Program-made: the position numbers and the translations under genes | Assembly (NCBI GenBank): GCA_902561585.1 | Contig: CACEQK010000001.1 | Location: 124,001-188,000, forward strand | From: an uncultured Pelagibacteraceae bacterium | GTDB taxonomy: Bacteria > Pseudomonadota > Alphaproteobacteria > Pelagibacterales > Pelagibacteraceae | DNA: 64,000 nt | Reading direction: 5' to 3' | Notes under the pieces: generated by a model | What the model was told of the DNA's origin: nothing | Database searches by the model: none | The model's input: only the letters and a program-made list of their open reading frames with translations | In this document: piece after piece, positions 1 to 8,050 of the stretch | Position numbering within the stretch: position 1 is the first letter of the stretch | Layout: each line of letters starts with the position of its first letter

Positions 1-228
1 TCGAGTGTTTCTGCTAGCTCAGGGAAAAGAAAATACTCATTCTTTTCTCAAAAAGATTTCGCCTGGTTACTAGATGATCAAGAAGAAAAAAATTTCATCA
101 AGTTAATGAAAAGAGCAACAGATTTAATTGTAAAAGCTAGAACTACTAAAGGCGCAGAAACTACTGACCATTATTCCATGATGGGATTCACAAAAGCTTA
201 TAACACGGCAAAAAAAACCTGCGGCTAA
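1..228 (+). CDS. C-terminal part of an unidentified protein (truncated by window edge)
   Basis: The reading frame is open from the first base and ends with TAA directly before the argG ATG, giving 75 residues of a C-terminus. It ends in a GFTKAYNTAKKTCG-type sequence after a stretch resembling a beta strand. The 'hYSmmGFt.A' ending faintly recalls the invasion-associated locus B (IalB) family, but that is a guess from a short match. Zero spacing to argG suggests co-transcription. The start lies outside the window, so the function stays open. Confidence 0.6.
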   Translation, partial: SSVSASSGKRKYSFFSQKDFAWLLDDQEEKNFIKLMKRATDLIVKARTTKGAETTDHYSMMGFTKAYNTAKKTCG

Positions 229-1413
229 ATGAAAAAAATTGTTTTAGCTTATTCAGGAGGTTTGGACACCTCGATTATTCTTAGATGGTTACAAGAAAAC
301 TATAAAGCAGAAGTAATTGCTTACACTTCTGATATTGGTCAGGAAATTGATAGAAAAAAAATCATTAGGAATGCTAAGCGCCTAGGTGTTAAAAAAATAA
401 TTATTGAAGATCTAAAGAATATTTTTGTAAAAGATTATGTCTTTCCCATGATAAGAGCTCATGCGGTTTATGAAGGAGTTTATTTACTTGGAACATCGAT
501 AGCTAGACCTTTGATTGCTAAAAGGCAGATTGAAATAGCAAAGAAATTTAAAGCATATGCTGTATCACACGGGGCTACTGGAAAAGGAAATGACCAGGTA
601 AGGTTTGAGCTAGGTTATGCTTTTTTTGGCAGTAAAAAAATTAAAACCATTGCTCCATGGAGAGAATGGAAATTACAATCAAGAGCAGATTTAATAAAAT
701 ATGCAAAGAAAAATAATATTCCGATACCTAAAGACAAAAAGGGTGCGCCTCCCTTTTCTGTAGATGATAATATTTTTCATACTTCAACTGAAGGCAAAGT
801 TTTAGAAAACCCAAAAAACTCAGCTCCAGAATTTATTTTTCAAAGAACTATGTCTCCAGAAAAAGCTTCTAACAAAAAAACAAAAGTAAGAATTACTTTT
901 AAAAATAGTGATCCTGTAGCTGTTAATGGAAAAAAATTGAAACCAGAAAAAATTTTAGAGAAATTAAATATACTCGCAGGCAAAAATGGAATTGGAAGAG
1001 TTGATCTTGTTGAAAATCGCTTTATCGGCATAAAATCAAGAGGTGTTTATGAAACACCTGGAGGAACTTTGTTATACACTGCTCACAGGGCGATTGAGTC
1101 TGTAACTTTAGATAAAAAAACAGCACACGAAAAAGAAAGAGTAATGCCTGAGTATGCTGAGCTAGTTTACAATGGATATTGGTTCTCCAAAAAAAGAATA
1201 AAACTTCAAAAAATAATTGATAAAAATAAAAGTAAAGTTTCTGGAGATATAGTTCTTGGATTATATAAAGGAAATATTACAATTCTCTCAAGAAGGACAA
1301 AAAATAAAGCTTACTCTATGAAAAAAGTTTCATTTGAAGAAAATAAAACCTTTAATAAGAAAAAAGTTGAAAATTTTATAAAATTTCATTCTAAACAGTT
1401 AAATAAAAGTTAA
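229..1413 (+). CDS. argG: Argininosuccinate synthase
   Basis: Joins citrulline and aspartate with ATP to make argininosuccinate, the penultimate step of arginine synthesis, in the cytoplasm. The 394-residue length is typical. The N-terminal ATP pyrophosphatase loop AYSGGLDTS is at residues 7-15, and the family signature GATGKGNDQVRFE is at about 115-127. The C-terminal half contains the conserved GRVDLVENRFIGIKSRGVYE region. The ATG abuts the stop of the upstream partial gene, so translation is probably coupled. The product is certain from the motifs. Confidence 0.97.
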   Translation: MKKIVLAYSGGLDTSIILRWLQENYKAEVIAYTSDIGQEIDRKKIIRNAKRLGVKKIIIEDLKNIFVKDYVFPMIRAHAVYEGVYLLGTSIARPLIAKRQIEIAKKFKAYAVSHGATGKGNDQVRFELGYAFFGSKKIKTIAPWREWKLQSRADLIKYAKKNNIPIPKDKKGAPPFSVDDNIFHTSTEGKVLENPKNSAPEFIFQRTMSPEKASNKKTKVRITFKNSDPVAVNGKKLKPEKILEKLNILAGKNGIGRVDLVENRFIGIKSRGVYETPGGTLLYTAHRAIESVTLDKKTAHEKERVMPEYAELVYNGYWFSKKRIKLQKIIDKNKSKVSGDIVLGLYKGNITILSRRTKNKAYSMKKVSFEENKTFNKKKVENFIKFHSKQLNKS

Positions 1414-1435
1414 ATTTTTGATACAGTACTATTAA

Positions 1436-1822
1436 ATGAACAATTCGATTCGAAATATTCAACTAGTTGCTGTTGTTATTGTCTTAATCTCAACAATCGT
1501 TGCTTTCTTTTTGGAAATGAGAGAAATGTACGAGAATAGAGATATTACATTAGCAGATTTGCTTTTAATGTTCATCTACATAGAAGTTATTGGATTAGTT
1601 AGATCTTATTGGGAAACAAGAGCAGTTAGAATTACTTATCCTCTAGTAATTGCAATAACAGCCTTAGCCCGATTTATTATATTACAAGACAAAGAGAGTG
1701 ATCCTACGAACTTAATTTATATATCTGTTGCGATTTTAATCGTTGCCTTAGCTACTGTAATAATTAGATTTAGAAACAGTAAGTACTTAAAAATTGATAA
1801 AACAAAGTCTAACGAGCTTTAA
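1436..1822 (+). CDS. PsiE-like small integral membrane protein
   Basis: A 128-residue protein with four predicted hydrophobic helices (about residues 8-27, 39-57, 68-86 and 95-112). The central pattern FIYIEVIGLVRSYWE followed by ITALARFIIL matches the phosphate-starvation-inducible PsiE family. The molecular function of that family is unknown; E. coli PsiE is induced by phosphate starvation. It lies 22 bases after argG on the same strand. Its 3' end overlaps the convergent folD by 14 bases, with no terminator between them. The family assignment is by pattern and fairly confident; the role is not. Confidence 0.75.
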   Translation: MNNSIRNIQLVAVVIVLISTIVAFFLEMREMYENRDITLADLLLMFIYIEVIGLVRSYWETRAVRITYPLVIAITALARFIILQDKESDPTNLIYISVAILIVALATVIIRFRNSKYLKIDKTKSNEL

Positions 1823-2648
1823 AACAGTCTAGAGTATTTTTAAGTAAACAAGCAATAGTCATTGGTCCCACCCCTCCAGGTACTGGAGTAATAGCTTTGG
1901 ATTTATCTTTTACGGCATCAAAATCAACATCACCAACAATTTTATCTCCTACTTTATTTATTCCTACATCAATAATTATTGAGTTTTTTTTTACCCAATC
2001 TTCTTTCACTAACTTAGCTACTCCAACTGCAGCAACTAGAATATCAGCTTTTAAGCACTCTTGTTTTAAATCTTTTGTTTTTGAATGAACAATTGTGACT
2101 GTACAATTTTCTTTTAAAAGTAATTGAGCCATAGGTTTACCATTTAAATTTGATCTACCAATAATAACCGCATGTTTTCCTGATAGATTTTTTTCAAACT
2201 TTTTTATCAAATACAAGCATCCTAAAGGTGTACAAGGAACTAAAGCATTATGACCAGATGAAAGATTGCCAACATTTATAGGATGAAATCCATCTACGTC
2301 TTTTTTGGGACTTACAGCATTAATAATTTTTTCCTTATTAATTTGAGGGGGCAAAGGTAGTTGGACTAGTATGCCAGAAACATCGGTGTTATTGTTAAGT
2401 TCTTCAATCTTTTTTAAAATTTCTTCTTCAGTAACCTCTTTAGGATATCTGACAACATTTGAATTAATTCCGACCTCTTTGGCGCTTTTTTCTTTGTTCT
2501 TAACGTAAATCTGACTTGGCGCGAAATCACCAATTAATAAAACTGTTAATCCAGGGATTTTATTGTTTTTAGATTTTAGTGACTCAATTTCTTTTTTAAT
2601 CTCTTGTCTTAAAATTTCAGCTTCTTTTTTTCCATCAATAATCATCAT
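1809..2648 (-). CDS. folD: Bifunctional methylenetetrahydrofolate dehydrogenase / methenyltetrahydrofolate cyclohydrolase
   Basis: Interconverts 5,10-methylene-THF and 10-formyl-THF, feeding purine and formyl-Met synthesis. The 279-residue protein shows the catalytic Tyr/Lys segment YVKNK near residue 50, the DVDGFHP motif, the nucleotide-binding GRSNLNGKPMAQLLL segment and the C-terminal PGGVGPMT signature. It is the last gene of a leftward hemC-hemD-mscS-yggT-folD run and overlaps the yggT stop by one base. Two Met codons begin the ORF; either could be used. Confidence 0.97.
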   Translation of the reverse strand: MMIIDGKKEAEILRQEIKKEIESLKSKNNKIPGLTVLLIGDFAPSQIYVKNKEKSAKEVGINSNVVRYPKEVTEEEILKKIEELNNNTDVSGILVQLPLPPQINKEKIINAVSPKKDVDGFHPINVGNLSSGHNALVPCTPLGCLYLIKKFEKNLSGKHAVIIGRSNLNGKPMAQLLLKENCTVTIVHSKTKDLKQECLKADILVAAVGVAKLVKEDWVKKNSIIIDVGINKVGDKIVGDVDFDAVKDKSKAITPVPGGVGPMTIACLLKNTLDCFKAR

Positions 2649-2938
2649 TAAAATAAACTTGGGGCAAACATTTCAAAAATAAAATTTCTTATAAACATTA
2701 GTGCTAAAATTAATATTACAGGAGAAATATCTATCGAGCCTAAGTTAGGTAGAAATCTTCTTATATAGTTAAGAGCTGGGGCAGTTAATCTGTAAGAAAA
2801 ATCAAGAACAGCATAAACAAACCTGTTTCCTGTGTTTAAAATGTTGAAGGCGACCAACCAACTTATAACCGCGTTAATGATCAGTATCCATATATAAAGT
2901 GTAATTACATTATCGAACAATATTAAAACTGATTTCAT
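2648..2938 (-). CDS. YggT family membrane protein
   Basis: A 96-residue protein with two strongly hydrophobic regions. Between them lie the family features: Y.LDFSYRLTAPALNYIRRFLPNLGSIDISPVI matches the conserved 'Pi...r.iP..g.iDlSPi' segment of YggT proteins. The family is linked loosely to osmotic tolerance and membrane organisation; its mechanism is not settled. It shares one base with both folD and mscS, so it is part of the same operon. Being next to an MscS channel fits an osmotic or envelope role, which is inference. Confidence 0.85.
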   Translation of the reverse strand: MKSVLILFDNVITLYIWILIINAVISWLVAFNILNTGNRFVYAVLDFSYRLTAPALNYIRRFLPNLGSIDISPVILILALMFIRNFIFEMFAPSLF

Positions 2939-4029
2939 TAGTTTTTCTCCACATAAACTGATGTGCTTGGGAAAGCAAATGAAGCTTTATTTTTTTCTAC
3001 AATATTTTTAATCTCTAAGGCTAAAGTATCTTTCACATTAAGCCATTCTTGAAAATATTTTGTTTTTGTAAAACAAATTAGTCTTATGTCTATAGAGCTT
3101 GCAGCAAATTGGTCTATTTTAACTGACAACATAGTATTTTCGGATTTAACGAAGTCATCACTTTTTTTTATATAATCTTCAATTTCTTTCTTAATATTTT
3201 TTAATTGCTCACTAGTTGTTCGATACTCTAAACCTATCATCCAATTAATTCTTCTATTAGTTGTTTGAGTATTATTAATCACTGCATTTTCGGCAAATTG
3301 AAAATTTGGAATTGTTGCTAGAGATTTATCAAATCTTCTTACTACAGTTGATCTAAAGCCGATACTCTCTACAGTTCCCTCGATTACTCCTTCAACATAT
3401 ATCCAATCGCCAACTTGAAATCTTCTCTCAACCAAAACTAATATGCCTGATATTAAATTTTTAAAAAGATCTTGAGCTCCTAGTGCAACCGCTACACCAA
3501 ATAAACCTAAACCAGCAATAATGGGACCAATTTTTATTCCCCAAAGTTCTAGGACTGCTGCGGCTCCTAAAATAAAAATCAAAACCTTTATAGCTTTTAT
3601 GATCCAATTTATTAAGTCTTTAGAAAGCAGACCGCCAACTGATTTGATAACCACAGATAAAGGTCCAATAACTTGATGAAATGTCCAAAATATCAAAATA
3701 GTAATTAAAGATCTATTTACTGTTTCTAAAAACTCAGCTGCCTGTGTTTCTATAGTTAAGTAACTTGTTGAAACAAAAAATCCTAAAACGATAGGAAAAA
3801 ATTTTGCTGGACCCTCCATTGAATAGACAAGAGAGTTATCAAAGTTATTTGAGGATTTTGAAACGTAATTTTCAAGCCTTTTTACTACAAATTTTGAAAA
3901 AATTCCTCTTAAGAGTAGAAAAAATAAAAAAATTGCTAATGCTATAATTATTTCTGAAATATTTACTCCAGAAATTCCTTTAGTCCAAACATCAAAAAAT
4001 AAATCTTTAAAATTTTGTAAAACTTCCAT
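2938..4029 (-). CDS. MscS-type mechanosensitive ion channel
   Basis: A 363-residue inner-membrane channel of the small-conductance mechanosensitive family, which opens under membrane tension after osmotic downshock. There are N-terminal transmembrane helices, then the pore-lining helix rich in Gly and Ala (GPIIAGLGLFGVAVALGAQD), followed by the beta domain segment LISGILVLVERRFQVGDWI. The C-terminal cytoplasmic alpha/beta domain continues to the end. It lies directly next to hemD (adjacent bases) and yggT (1-base overlap). The protein is longer than E. coli MscS (286 residues) because of extra N-terminal helices. Confidence 0.93.
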   Translation of the reverse strand: MEVLQNFKDLFFDVWTKGISGVNISEIIIALAIFLFFLLLRGIFSKFVVKRLENYVSKSSNNFDNSLVYSMEGPAKFFPIVLGFFVSTSYLTIETQAAEFLETVNRSLITILIFWTFHQVIGPLSVVIKSVGGLLSKDLINWIIKAIKVLIFILGAAAVLELWGIKIGPIIAGLGLFGVAVALGAQDLFKNLISGILVLVERRFQVGDWIYVEGVIEGTVESIGFRSTVVRRFDKSLATIPNFQFAENAVINNTQTTNRRINWMIGLEYRTTSEQLKNIKKEIEDYIKKSDDFVKSENTMLSVKIDQFAASSIDIRLICFTKTKYFQEWLNVKDTLALEIKNIVEKNKASFAFPSTSVYVEKN

Positions 4030-4725
4030 CTAAGACTCCAATTTTATAATTTCTTCACCTGGTTCAAATATTTCTAATTTTTTCCACCCTAATTGCTTGA
4101 ATACATTTAAAACTTTTTCACTTATACATAATACTCTCGAGCCTGTCATTAAACCATTCAAGGCGTATTTTTTTATTAATTCTACAAAGCTTTCTGCGCT
4201 TCTTTTAGAGTAAACAAAAATTACATCAGGAGGGTGATTGTTTAAGATTTTTTCATTTTCATTATTAAGATCTACAATTTTTTCAGAAGAGTAGTTAATT
4301 ACTTTATCAATGAGATATCCTTCTCTCTTTAGTTCTAAGTCTAAATCTGTTGATATATAGTCTCCACAAAAATAAGCAATTTTTTTACTCTTATTGAAGT
4401 CAGAATTTAAAATAATGTTTTTTAAGGCATTCACATTTCCTCCAGCAGAAATAGTATTAGAATAACCTTTTTGCCTAACTATTTTTTCTGTAATTGAACC
4501 AACGCAAAAACAAAGTTTTTTTTTATCTTCATTAATTAATTTTAAATTTCTAATCGCATTTGCGCTTGTAAATATAAAAGCATCATAATTTTTTGTGTCA
4601 CATTCCTGGTTAGTAACAGGTTTAACTTTTAATGTTGGTATATGAATAATTTTATGACCTAAAGAAAATAATTTTCCCATTAAATCTTCGGAGTCAATTA
4701 AAGGTCGTGTGATTAATATATTCAT
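4030..4725 (-). CDS. hemD: Uroporphyrinogen-III synthase
   Basis: Cyclises hydroxymethylbilane to uroporphyrinogen III with inversion of ring D, the branch point of tetrapyrrole synthesis. The 231-residue protein is weakly conserved, as this family always is. It has the N-terminal ILITRPLIDSE start, the central YDAFIFTSANAIR motif and the late VFVYSKRSAESFV segment. Its ATG overlaps the hemC stop by 4 bases, so the two are translationally coupled in pathway order. Position next to hemC makes the call firm. Confidence 0.93.
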   Translation of the reverse strand: MNILITRPLIDSEDLMGKLFSLGHKIIHIPTLKVKPVTNQECDTKNYDAFIFTSANAIRNLKLINEDKKKLCFCVGSITEKIVRQKGYSNTISAGGNVNALKNIILNSDFNKSKKIAYFCGDYISTDLDLELKREGYLIDKVINYSSEKIVDLNNENEKILNNHPPDVIFVYSKRSAESFVELIKKYALNGLMTGSRVLCISEKVLNVFKQLGWKKLEIFEPGEEIIKLES

Positions 4726-5642
4726 TTTTTTTTAAATTTATCTCCTGCTTTTAGCATAATCTCCTCACCAACTTTTTTACCTATTGATATTGCTTGATTC
4801 AAGTTTCCAGTCATTTCATATTCAAAACTCTCATCGCCTCTATCAGAAAATAATTGAGCTTTTAATGTCACCTTATTATCTTTAACAATCGCTAAACCCC
4901 CAACAGCAGTTTCACAGTCCCCTCCAATAGTTTTAAGCATTGATTTCTCAGCTTTTGCACAAAGTTCAGTCTCGTGATGATTTATTTTTTTCAAAAGACT
5001 TTTAATATTATCATTATCCCTTTTACATTGAACCGCTATTACTCCTTGACCTGCAGCTGGCAAAACTTGATCTGTTTCAAATGTAAAAGCTATATGGTTA
5101 TCCAAATTTAAGGACTTTAAACCTGCGGCAGCTAAAATTATACCATCTAATTTATATTCATCTATTTTTCTTATTCGGGTATCAATATTTCCTCGAATAT
5201 TTTTAAACATAATTTGATTATTAATCTTTCTTAGTTGAAGTTCTCTTCTTCGAGAACTTAACCCTATCTTTAACTGATAATTTAATCCTTTTAAGTTTTT
5301 TATTTTTTTACTTACCATTACATCTCTATAATCATTTCTCTTAATGTAAGCTCCAACTAAAAGTTTGTTATTTTCAATGGACTCCATATCTTTTAAAGAA
5401 TGGATAGCTATATCAATTTCATCTTTAAGTAACTTTTCCTCAATCTCTTTACAAAACAAATTTTTACCTCCGATTTCAGAAAGCTTTATGTTTTGGTTAA
5501 TATCACCTGATGTTTTTATGGTTTGAACAATAATATCTTTTTCTTTGAGATTTTTATGTTCTTGTAATAATAAATTTTTAACTTTTGCAACATAAGCTAA
5601 TGAAAGATTACTACCTCTTGCCCCAATTGTAATTTTAGTCAT
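4722..5642 (-). CDS. hemC: Porphobilinogen deaminase (hydroxymethylbilane synthase)
   Basis: Polymerises four porphobilinogens into hydroxymethylbilane. The 306-residue protein begins with the ITIGARGSNLSL motif, has the catalytic-aspartate region AIHSLKDM at about 80-86, the arginine-rich SSRRRELQL at about 129-137, and the AAAGL motif. The cysteine that carries the dipyrromethane cofactor is Cys243 within GGDCETAVGG. It is the first gene of the leftward operon, divergent from tsaD across 59 AT-rich bases that probably hold both promoters. Confidence 0.97.
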   Translation of the reverse strand: MTKITIGARGSNLSLAYVAKVKNLLLQEHKNLKEKDIIVQTIKTSGDINQNIKLSEIGGKNLFCKEIEEKLLKDEIDIAIHSLKDMESIENNKLLVGAYIKRNDYRDVMVSKKIKNLKGLNYQLKIGLSSRRRELQLRKINNQIMFKNIRGNIDTRIRKIDEYKLDGIILAAAGLKSLNLDNHIAFTFETDQVLPAAGQGVIAVQCKRDNDNIKSLLKKINHHETELCAKAEKSMLKTIGGDCETAVGGLAIVKDNKVTLKAQLFSDRGDESFEYEMTGNLNQAISIGKKVGEEIMLKAGDKFKKK

Positions 5643-5701
5643 TTATCGTTTATATATTTGAAAGAACTAATTTATACTATTAAATTAATAATCGCACGAT
5701 A

Positions 5702-6775
5702 ATGAAAAAACTAACTTTTTTAGGAATAGAAACCAGTTGTGATGAAACAGCTGCTGCCGTAATAAGAGAAAATGATAACGGTACCGCAGATATTTTATCA
5801 AATGTTGTCTCTAGCCAAATTGAGGAACATAAAAAATTTGGGGGAGTTGTACCTGAATTAGCAGCAAGAGCTCACATAGAGAATATTGAATTTATAATAG
5901 AGTCTGCTTTATCTGAGAGTAATGTTTCGATTAATGAAATTGATGGAGTGGCAGCAACTGCTGGTCCTGGTTTAATTGTATGTCTTACAGTTGGTTTAAA
6001 TATTGGAAAATCTATAGCAGCTTTTGCACAAAAACCATTTATAGGAGTAAATCATTTGGAGGGGCACGCTTTAAGTCCTGGGCTTGACGAAAAAATAAAT
6101 TTTCCTTATTTGTTATTACTAATTTCAGGTGGCCATACACAATATTTAATAGTTAAGAATATTAATGAATACGAACAACTGGGTACAACTATTGACGATG
6201 CCCTTGGGGAAGCATTTGATAAAACTTCTAAAATGTTAGACTTAGGTTATCCGGGTGGACCTAATGTAGAAAAATTTGCAAAATTAGGTGATGAAAATTT
6301 TTTTAAACTACCCGAACCGATTATTCATAAAGCTGGCTGTAATTTATCTTTTGCTGGTCTTAAGACAGCTGTACTAAGAGAGTCAAAGAAAATTATTGGG
6401 GATAGGAAATTAAAATATAATTTAGCTGCTTCTTTTCAAAAAACTACAATTAATATTTTGTGCAAAAAAACTAGAAAAGCAGTAAAAATGTTTTTAGAAA
6501 AAACACAAGTAAAAGATTTTTGTTTTGTTGTAGCAGGCGGTGTTGCTGCGAATAATTCAATTCGAGAAAATATTTTAAAGCTTTCAAAAGAATTAAAATT
6601 CAAGGCTATTTTTCCAGATATAAAATTTTGCGGTGACAATGCAGCAATGATTGCATGGACCGGAATACAAAGATTTAAAAAAAATCTTTTCAATAAAATA
6701 GATATTCCAGCTAAATCTAGATGGCCCCTAGATAGTAAAGCGCCTTATATGAAGGGACCTGGGTTAAAATTATAA
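5702..6775 (+). CDS. tsaD: tRNA N6-adenosine threonylcarbamoyltransferase
   Basis: Catalytic subunit that transfers threonylcarbamoyl to A37 of ANN-decoding tRNAs, working with TsaB and TsaE. The 357-residue ASKHA-fold protein has LGIETSCDETAAAV at the start, the metal-binding HLEGH (His118 and His122), and LISGGHTQYLIV. The nucleotide-binding VVAGGVAAN segment and the late FCGDNAAMIAW motif are also visible. Its stop overlaps the next gene's ATG by one base (TAATG), which suggests coupling to the methyltransferase that follows. Confidence 0.97.
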   Translation: MKKLTFLGIETSCDETAAAVIRENDNGTADILSNVVSSQIEEHKKFGGVVPELAARAHIENIEFIIESALSESNVSINEIDGVAATAGPGLIVCLTVGLNIGKSIAAFAQKPFIGVNHLEGHALSPGLDEKINFPYLLLLISGGHTQYLIVKNINEYEQLGTTIDDALGEAFDKTSKMLDLGYPGGPNVEKFAKLGDENFFKLPEPIIHKAGCNLSFAGLKTAVLRESKKIIGDRKLKYNLAASFQKTTINILCKKTRKAVKMFLEKTQVKDFCFVVAGGVAANNSIRENILKLSKELKFKAIFPDIKFCGDNAAMIAWTGIQRFKKNLFNKIDIPAKSRWPLDSKAPYMKGPGLKL

Positions 6776-7614
6776 TGTTTCAATTAAACTGGAAAATTAA
6801 ATCGTTTTTCTTCAAAATTTTAAATTTTTTTAATTTATATAAGCCATTGTATTTTATTCAAAAAAGAGTCACGAAAAGATCAAAAGTTGAGATAGAAGCT
6901 ATAGTTTTCTATTGGGATTTTCATTTAAAATACCTAAGGGAAAATAAATCAAAAAAAATTATTGAAATTGGAGCTGGAAAATCTTTAGCTCAAAATATTT
7001 ATTTAAGCTATATGTTTGATAAAAAAATCGAACAAACAGTGATTGATGTATCAAAAATGATTGATTTGGATTTATTTAATGATGCAAATAAACAAATTTC
7101 AAAAATACTAAACTTAAAAAAATTTCCTGATATTAAGTCTGTCAGTGACTTAAAAGAAAATTATAATATAATTTATTTGGCTCCGATGAGTTTAAAACAA
7201 GTCTTTGATAATAATTTAAGATATGATGCATGTATTTCTTCAACTACGTTAGAACATATCCCTAAAGAAGAACTTATTGAAAATTTTAAATTATTAAAAA
7301 GAATTATAGAAAATAACGGTATCATATCTGCAACTATAGATTATTCTGACCACTATTCACACACTGATAAAAATATAAGCGATTTAAACTACTTGAAATT
7401 TAATTCAAACGAATGGAAAAAATATAATACTCCAATGTTATTTCAAAATAGATTAAGGCATCAGGATTACAGAAAAATTTTTGAGTCAATAAATTACAAA
7501 GTAGAAGAAATTAAAGGAGATTTTGGAAAAAGTCCTAAATATATTTCAGATGAATTTGATAAAAATGATAAAGAAACTTTTATGCTGTGGGGTCATTTTT
7601 TGCTTAAGCAATAA
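6775..7614 (+). CDS. Class I SAM-dependent methyltransferase, substrate unknown
   Basis: A 279-residue protein. The Rossmann motif I appears as KIIEIGAGKSLAQN at about residues 62-75. A later acidic/hydrophobic strand (YDACISSTTLEHIPKEEL) corresponds to motif IV and the post-motif helix of methyltransferases that act on small molecules or glycans. The N-terminal 40 residues are aromatic and basic and may be a membrane-facing helix. It overlaps tsaD by one base and ends 5 bases before the EVE-domain gene. I do not recognise a specific family; it may be an accessory gene placed inside a housekeeping run. Confidence 0.7.
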   Translation: MFQLNWKIKSFFFKILNFFNLYKPLYFIQKRVTKRSKVEIEAIVFYWDFHLKYLRENKSKKIIEIGAGKSLAQNIYLSYMFDKKIEQTVIDVSKMIDLDLFNDANKQISKILNLKKFPDIKSVSDLKENYNIIYLAPMSLKQVFDNNLRYDACISSTTLEHIPKEELIENFKLLKRIIENNGIISATIDYSDHYSHTDKNISDLNYLKFNSNEWKKYNTPMLFQNRLRHQDYRKIFESINYKVEEIKGDFGKSPKYISDEFDKNDKETFMLWGHFLLKQ

Positions 7615-7619
7615 CTAAA

Positions 7620-8042
7620 ATGTTATATTGGCTATTAAAATCTGAACCACATGTCTGGTCTATAGAACAACAAGAAAGATCAGGAGTTAAAGGAGCTACC
7701 TGGGATGGAGTAAGGAATTATCAAGCAGCCAATAATCTCAAACAAATGAAAATGGGTGATTTATGTTATTTTTATCATTCCAATTTAGGAAAGGAAATTG
7801 TTGGAGTTGTAGAAATCATAAAAGAGGCATTTATAGATGAAACTGACCCCAAAAAAAAATTTGTTGCTGTTCAAGTTAAGTTTAAAAAACGCCTAAAAAA
7901 TCCAGTAACATTAGAAAAAATCAAAAAAAATAAGGCTCTTTCTCATTTAGCCCTTATCAGACAAAGTAGGTTGTCAGTAATGCCGATTGACTATAAAAGC
8001 TGGAAAATAATTGATAAGATGAGTAGAATAAAACCTGTTTAG
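7620..8042 (+). CDS. EVE domain-containing protein
   Basis: A 140-residue single-domain protein with the EVE (PUA-like) signature. It starts [15 protein letters not shown], continues with [21 protein letters not shown] and [17 protein letters not shown], and ends with the [17 protein letters not shown] motif. EVE domains bind modified nucleobases in DNA or RNA, and bacterial stand-alone members are often near acs or conserved metabolic genes. The biological role here is not shown by the sequence. Its stop codon overlaps the ribosome binding site of acs. Confidence 0.92.
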   Translation: MLYWLLKSEPHVWSIEQQERSGVKGATWDGVRNYQAANNLKQMKMGDLCYFYHSNLGKEIVGVVEIIKEAFIDETDPKKKFVAVQVKFKKRLKNPVTLEKIKKNKALSHLALIRQSRLSVMPIDYKSWKIIDKMSRIKPV

Positions 8043-8050
8043 GAGAAATT

